DNA of 64,000 bases from Berberis thunbergii (Eukaryota; Streptophyta; Magnoliopsida; Ranunculales; Berberidaceae), in NCBI GenBank assembly GCA_003290165.1, contig QNQO01001833.1:62001-126000 (forward strand), read 5' to 3'. The number at the start of each line of letters is the position of its first letter. Positions within the stretch are counted from its first letter, which is position 1. The notes under the pieces are model-generated. The model made no database searches. It was given only the letters and a program-made list of their open reading frames with translations, and was not told the DNA's origin. Shown one piece after another: positions 58,165 to 64,000 of this stretch. The position numbers and the translations under genes were made by a program.

Positions 58165-59060
58165 TTTGGACTAAAATCTTCTTATTTTCCATCGCGCAAT
58201 TTTAAATTGTGATTTGGCCCCTGTGTCTAGGCTTTTGAAATGAAGTATGCATTTTAAAGATGGCACCCCGTTTGAAATGCATACATACTCAAAATGGGTA
58301 TTGGTACACGTATATATGTGTCGGAGTGAGACACATGGATATGTGCGATAGGGTATTCATGGTCTAAAATTTTATGTAGCTTGTCATCCGGAAGGGAAAC
58401 TAAGCCATTGTACGAGTTTTGACTTGCAAGAATTTGATAAGATGAGATGTGCAAAAGATTATGAAAATTTTCATCAATTTGAAAGGAATGGTATATTAAA
58501 AAGTTGTGTTTTGTTGATCATATGATTTGTGCGTATGATTAGTTAACCATATGGTTGGTGCATTATGAATAAGTTATAAAGTGTGATGTAAGGTAAATGT
58601 GGATGTATCTTAAAATATGGGTTATTATTTGTGTTATTTGTAGTTGATTTTTAATATGCTCATACCAGTTTTAGGCAGATCCATTTTGTTTTGTTTTGTT
58701 TTGTTTTGTTTTGTGAAAAATGAGTGTAATCTTATTGGAGTGCAAGCGTTGGAAGCGACTTTGTTGATCAAGCAGAGCGAAAGTAGATCCTAGTATTTTC
58801 CAGGATTTGGAAGATGTTTTGTGTTTTGCTATTTTGTGTTTAATATGCAAGATATGTTTGTGTGAATCCTTTGATGTGTGGAGTTGGGGGCGAAGGTTGC
58901 CTTTGGAATGGTTGTAATATTTTGGAGTTTTGTGTAATATTTTGGAAGTTCGTTTTTTTGAGAAATTTTTATGTGAGAATGTGGTTAAATTGTATGTTAC
59001 GTGCCGTTTGTAGGAAATCTCTCGGTCTGTTTGGATTTTCCTTATAAGCAGGGCGTGACA
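58165..59060 (+). repeat. LTR fragment of the same family as the old gypsy element
   Basis: Matches 40795-41680, including GATTTGGCC, GTACGAGTTTTGACTTGC and the terminal GGGCGTGACA. The 5' part is absent and no primer site or coding follows, so it is a truncated solo-type remnant. Confidence 0.85.
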
Positions 59061-59335
59061 CCACCCTTTGGTGACCTCAGATAATCCTTTCTTTACCCGG
59101 TTTGTCCCACTCACATAATCTGCTCGTTCTCCCAAATCCTTTTTGCCATAAATCATTCACTCAATACCAGCCCAAGCTTTTCTCAATCTCTCTCTCTTCC
59201 TCTTCAACGAGACACTACTATTGTTATTTACGATGTTAGCTTCTTGACTAATTCCAAACAGGAAGCAATTTTATATTAATGTAAAGGATAACCTTCATTA
59301 ATGTAAAGAATAACCTTCATTAGTAAGTCTGTTAA

Positions 59336-62020
59336 CATTGTGAAGAAGAGGTGGGAACCCACCACGCGAGCTCTGAGGCGGTGCGAGGGGTATTCTGGGC
59401 ATTAAAGTTTAATTTTTGCGATCTTTCAATCTGGGACGTTCCAAGCTGCTTGGAATCCATCCAGGCCGTTGAATACAGTGGCGGCTGAGACTTTCGTACG
59501 CATACCCTAGGTTTCTCCGCCTAGAGGCGCTCTGCAATACGCCGTCACGCCACTACGTCACGCCACTATTAGTTTCAGTGGTGGCGGCTCTTTGTAAGCG
59601 AGAAGAAGTCTGTCTGTTTCGTAACAGCCTGCTTCACCACAGCCGCCGGCACACAACGGACTGATTGCCGTTACGATACAGCCGCCCACGTTATCTTCTT
59701 GATGTGATGTCAGGGTCCACAACCGACATCCCCCACCCCTCGGGTCCTGGACATGGGGAAGGAACGACTGTTCCTAAGCCCTCTTTCGCCCAGATTTTGG
59801 GAAAAATTTTAATTGCCGATACTGCGGAGATTCCGGTCGAAGGAACTCGTTTTCGTAAGGAAGGTGCACCTGCCATCGGCATCACGGCAACGGATGAAGT
59901 ACGGGGAGAAGATTTCATGGAAAAACATGTGATTGTTCTAAAATTCTCCAGCTACCGACCTACCCTGGCATACATTCAAGACTCGATCCACAGAACTTGG
60001 GGAATTTTGGGCGATTTTTCGCTTGGTTTACTCAACCAACGACACGTATTGGTCCGACTTCAATCTGAGGTGGAAGCAAAAAAAGTTCTGTCGAGGGATT
60101 CTTTTCTGATTCGGGGTGTTCGCTTTAAGGCTTTCCGTTGGCATGATGGTTTCAGTTTGAAAGAAGATCCAATCTCAGTGCCTTTATGGGTAGAGTTACC
60201 TAACTTACCTTTGCATTTATTTCACCCTCCGATTTTAAAAGCAATTGTGAATTCATTTGGTGATTTTTTGCGGTTGGATGATCATACTCGATGCCTGTCA
60301 CGCCCGGGCTTTGCCCGTGTTTGCGTGGAGATGACTTTGGTGGCGAAATTACCATCTAGAGTGTGGATTGACAGGGCCAATAATAGAGGTTTCTGGCAGA
60401 AGATCGAATATCCCGGTTTCAAATATTGTGAATTTTGTTCTCTGATTGGGCACCAAGAGGAGTTTTGTAGAAAAAAATCGGGTCTTAAGGGCGAAGGGAA
60501 AGCCTCGGATCTTGGTAATGATGAGGTGATCAAGCCAAAGGTTGAACCCAACACTGTGCAACAATATGTCCCCGTTAGCAAAAAAGATAAGCCTCTCATT
60601 CCTGCAGCAGGTCCGAGTGGCGCAAAGCATAGTCAGGGGGACAAGATTAATGAGGAAGTTGGGGAGAAGAAGCCGGTGGCCATGGATCCGGGTAAGGTGT
60701 TTTTGTCAAACAAATTTGAGTCGCTCACTGCAAACATTGGTGCAGAGGAGAGTGAGACCATGGTTCATGTTAGTGCTGAGCAGGTTCCAGAAACTACGGA
60801 AGAATGCCTCCTAGAGGCGGGTTATACAACTTCAGAGATTGCAAATGCTATTGGAATTCAAGAACAGCCGACACAGCCAACAGATGACATAATCTCAGGG
60901 GCCAAAAGTGGTCTTTCCGACAAAATGCCAAATGAAATTATCCGCCCGGAACATCACTTTGTAGCAAGGTCGCACGATGACATTGGGGACGCTCAATTGG
61001 GGCTTCCTGGATCAGAGACACGCGCTTCATTGGCAAGGGAATTAGGAGTGGCTTCGCCCGAGCCAGCTCACGGCCCCAAACAGAATGCGCTCACCACTAG
61101 TCCCAGCCCTGCGTCAGAGCACGGTCTCACCCAGACCACGGCTCAGGGCACTCCACGGGTCCAGCCTGATCACGGACCCAGCCCGTCCTTCACTCGAGCA
61201 GGACAGCAGTCAGACAGCCCTCGTCCGAGCACGGCCTGCCCACGGCCTGCCCACGGCCTCCCAGTCCACGGCCCCAGGTCACGGCCAGTCCACGGCCCCA
61301 GCCTCTTCACGGCCCCAACCCAGGGGACGCGATACCTCAGACAGCACGCGATTTGCTTGCCGTTGGTGACTCTTTCGTGCCGCAAACAAAATCGAGTGGA
61401 ATGATACAGGAAATAGAGGCTGCCCCGGTGAAGCCGACAGTGATGGAACGTTTGGCAGAGGTTTTGGCCAAGCGCGCTCAATCCGCGGTAACTGGTAATT
61501 TTTCAGTGCCCGCGGCAACAAGGAACGACAAGGACGGGAGCTTGTTTGATGTCGTCGTCCAGCTATTTGAGGAGAACCGTGCTTTGCGACTAAAGAAACA
61601 ATCAATGACCACTAATACACTTGATAGCGCCACAGATGATAGTGACGAGGCTGCGTCGGAATCGGAGTTGGGGCCGGAATCACATGCTTTTAATGATATA
61701 AATTTGGGGGCGCACTCCGATAAGGATCTACAACACAAAGTCAAACCGGCGGCCCTTCCGGGCAAGCCTCGTAAGACTAAGAGGGGTAAATCTACCTCCC
61801 GAGCTTAAGATGATTGGAATGCTCGTGGGGTTGGTAATAAGGCTGCGAGGAGGAGGTTAAATCTTCATTGCCAGCATTGGTGATATGTTGGCTTTATGTA
61901 TTTTGGTTTTCGGATGCGGCCCAATTTTTTGTTTTGGTTATATCACGGGTAAAGTCGTCATGTACCCCCGTATTGATTGTAAATCAATTTTCTTGACAAG
62001 TAATAAAGGTATGACATTCT

Positions 62021-62052
<32 letters not shown>
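59336..62052 (+). mobile_element. LINE (L1-type) with ORF1 and poly(A) but nearly all of ORF2 deleted
   Basis: Target duplication AAGTCTGTTAA lies at 59325-59335 and about 62052-62062. It ends in 30 A (62024-62053). It carries a full ORF1, then the start of ORF2 at about 61812 (WNARGVGNKAARRRL, the usual endonuclease opening), which jumps within 50 bases to a LINE-like 3' UTR. The missing endonuclease and reverse transcriptase would be about 4 kb. Movement must have used another LINE's enzymes. Confidence 0.9.
59707..61808 (+). pseudogene. LINE ORF1 (DUF4283-type RNA-binding protein), one frameshift
   Basis: The first ATG of the frame is 59707 (MSGSTTDIPHPSG). A DUF4283-type domain spans about residues 50-200 (VIVLKFSSYRPTLAYIQDSI, LWVELPNLPLHLF), followed by a single zinc knuckle KYCEFCSLIGHQEEFC near 255. 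A Pro/His/Gly-rich low-complexity region (61060-61320) contains a frame change. The new frame continues VGDSFVPQTKSSGMIQEIE, has a short coiled-coil-like stretch, and ends in a basic tail (GKPRKTKRGKSTSRA). ORF1 proteins coat LINE RNA in the transposition particle. The frame change lies in CACGGCC repeats and may be an alignment or sequence error. Confidence 0.85.
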
Positions 62053-62058
<6 letters not shown>

Positions 62059-62195
62059 TTAATTTGCCTGGTCCGATTTTGTTTGACCCTATGGTAACTC
62101 ACATGGTCTAGTAATTTACCCTGTTGAATTCTTTGTTGAATCCATTTTCTCTTACTTGAGTTGCCTAAGAATATATATAATTTTATGGATGGATT

Positions 62196-64000
62196 TCTTG
62201 ACAGTTCATTACAAGCTTTGTCAATAATTATTATTATTATTTCAAATTTTAATGTTGTTATTGATTATCATAACTAATTAATTGGGTTTAGTCGGCATCC
62301 CAAAAGTGCTAACCTGTTTGCAATGTCTAGCACTGACCATCCATGTTATAAGATCTCTTCAAACTTCATTGTAACTATTGTTATTTCAATATCACACGGT
62401 AATTAATATGAAAAATGTGATCGAATTAGTTAAATGTATTAGCGCATATTAAACATGGATTCAACAATAACTACTAGACTACTGCCAACAATATGAAAAT
62501 CGTTTGTAGCCTTGCGAGTTTTTAGCCATATTTGAATTCTTAAAAGAACCCTTCTAATTGGAGGGTTGCACCCCCTCCCTCGCCCGTTTCCTCGCCAGTT
62601 AGAATTTCTGTTCTTAAAAATTACAGATATTACAGTATTTCAGCCCAAGCACAAAAAGCTATTACGTGATCTGCACACTCCATCTGGTATCACAAACACT
62701 CTAATGCTCAGTTAAACGAATGAAAACAGAGCATTTGTTATATGCATTTCAAAGAAAACATTTAGTGATTAATCATAAAAAGCAAGAAGAAATTGTACAC
62801 TTGTCTTCGTCAAACTTAATTATCACATATTACTTGGTCTGAAATGAACAAGGTACAATACAAAAATTTAACTTCATAATTTACATAGATGTCTAAATAC
62901 ATTCATGCATCTTGACTTGGAAGACTTTAGCTAACTAGAATATGAAATGTATATGAGCGGTTCTTCCGATCAATTGATCATCAAATATTGTTGCTTAACA
63001 TGCCCTGAAGTCTACCAAGTCAAGTCGTTCCAACACTACTTGCCAATGCATTGCTGATTGATTAAGCTTTTGCATTGAGGTTCCACATATTTCAGAAAAG
63101 AAAAGGGTGTCAATTTGTGGCTGATTTTAGGTTATGGCTCTGCTGTCTGAAACTTTGTTGAGTTGTTCCGAAACTACTCTTGGTTGCTGTCCCCACAAGT
63201 CTCTTAGGGCGGGGTGGGGGGACTTCAATTATTCCTCATGACTTGCAACTTGGGTTGAATTGAAATGAGCAACATTACCTTTTCAAACTAATATGTGAGC
63301 AGTTAATTATAAGGACAGGTTTCTGCATAAATTCAATCTTGAAACAAAAGTCTATGAAATGTGTGGTTGTGCTGATCATCGAATGTAGCGTGACCGACAC
63401 TCAGATCACTACAAAGTCAAGTCATTGAGCTAAGAGAAACTGATCAACTATTGTTGTTATATCACCATCGTCATCGAGAGCCATATATTATTCAGCTAGA
63501 GACTTTCCAATTAGACTTGCTTTTCCAGTCGATACCACTTCCGAGTTATTTCGTAGAAAATCTTGTACACCACGGCATGCATGACCAGCAAAGAGTCAAG
63601 TAAATACCACTGGCCAAGTGGATCACAAATCAATCCCTTCCGAGTTATTTTGTAGAAAATCTTGTAAACCTCGGCATGCATGACCAGCAAAGAATTTAAC
63701 AACTTTGTTTATAATTGTCATCTAAATGTTCAGTGATGGACCAGGAATGTAGTTTAGAGGGGTGGAATGGCATAAGGTTATTTATCGGTAATAGTAATTA
63801 TTATCCAATGCGGAGCTAATTTTTTTCCGGCTCTAGATAGATAATTTAATAATAAACTTCAAATAACATCTTCAAGTAGGCATAAAAATCATAAAATTGT
63901 AAGGCGACATGCATCGAATTGTAAATTCATGGATGGAGGTTCTAGCTCATTAAAACCTCCAACAAGAGATCCCAAAGTCCAAGCTTAACAAATTGAGTTG
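62196..64000. repeat. Segmental duplication, copy 2, running off the window
   Basis: Same direction as 48804-50560. It carries a 65-bp MITE that copy 1 lacks. Small indels are present, such as an extra 51 bases around 63430-63480. Confidence 0.88.
62546..62610. mobile_element. Mutator-type MITE, 65 bp, shortest family member
   Basis: A perfect 9-bp target duplication TTCTTAAAA lies at 62537-62545 and 62611-62619. The paralogous site at about 49160 has no insert. Ends GAACCCTTCTAATTGGAGGG and, inverted, CAGAAATTCTAACTGGCGAG resemble those of 19759-19896. Confidence 0.87.

Overview
This is nuclear DNA of a eudicot plant. Genes have short GT-AG introns, and a Tubby-like F-box gene, a NAC-type gene, phi-class glutathione S-transferase remnants and an LRR receptor kinase lie in AT-rich DNA packed with plant retroelements and small DNA transposons. 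The species cannot be named from the sequence. Nothing looks bacterial or organellar, and there is no CRISPR array or operon.

Layout: 1-34 is the end of a small Mutator-type MITE cut by the window edge. 1065-3616 (+) is an intact five-exon Tubby-like protein gene, the best-supported functional gene. 5.7-9.2 kb holds a decayed Tourist-like MITE, a decayed LTR-element remnant and tandem repeats. 9265-10198 (-) is a compact three-exon NAC-domain-only gene. 10841-15646 is a young Ty1/copia element with its gag mostly deleted and three single-base frameshifts. 17263-18337 is a non-autonomous hAT element; MITEs and a LINE tail follow to 19.9 kb. 21.2-25.8 kb (-) is a tandem array of three dead phi-class GST copies, the third nearly complete in exon structure. 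Mutator-type MITEs sit at 25.9 and 26.6 kb. 30337-30530 is a relic of a T2 ribonuclease first exon.

30998-36909 is a Tourist-like MITE split by a complete Ty3/gypsy chromovirus (31018-36640) with near-identical LTRs and one 1546-codon gag-pol ORF. 38.1-40.3 kb has an RTE-like LINE relic, a 344-bp TRIM with identical 74-bp LTRs and a receptor-kinase relic. 40592-48806 is an old Del/Tekay-like gypsy element with long LTRs. It carries two GT-AG intron-like interruptions, Asp-to-Asn changes in three catalytic motifs, and a second TRIM inserted in its integrase. 48.8-50.6 and 62.2-64.0 kb are two copies of one 1.75-kb segment. They bracket a SINE, a 5'-truncated LINE, an LRR-XII receptor kinase (54210-57695, -) with three frameshifts, an LTR fragment, and a LINE that has ORF1 and a poly(A) tail but almost no ORF2.

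The genes do not form a pathway; the unifying theme is transposon nesting and segmental duplication. Four structures deserve follow-up: the gypsy element with intron-like segments, one of which carries a copy of its own polypurine-tract/LTR junction; a newly recognisable MITE family with perfect 9-bp target duplications; the intact chromovirus inside a MITE; and the homopolymer-type frameshifts in the copia element and the receptor kinase, which may be sequencing artefacts rather than true lesions.
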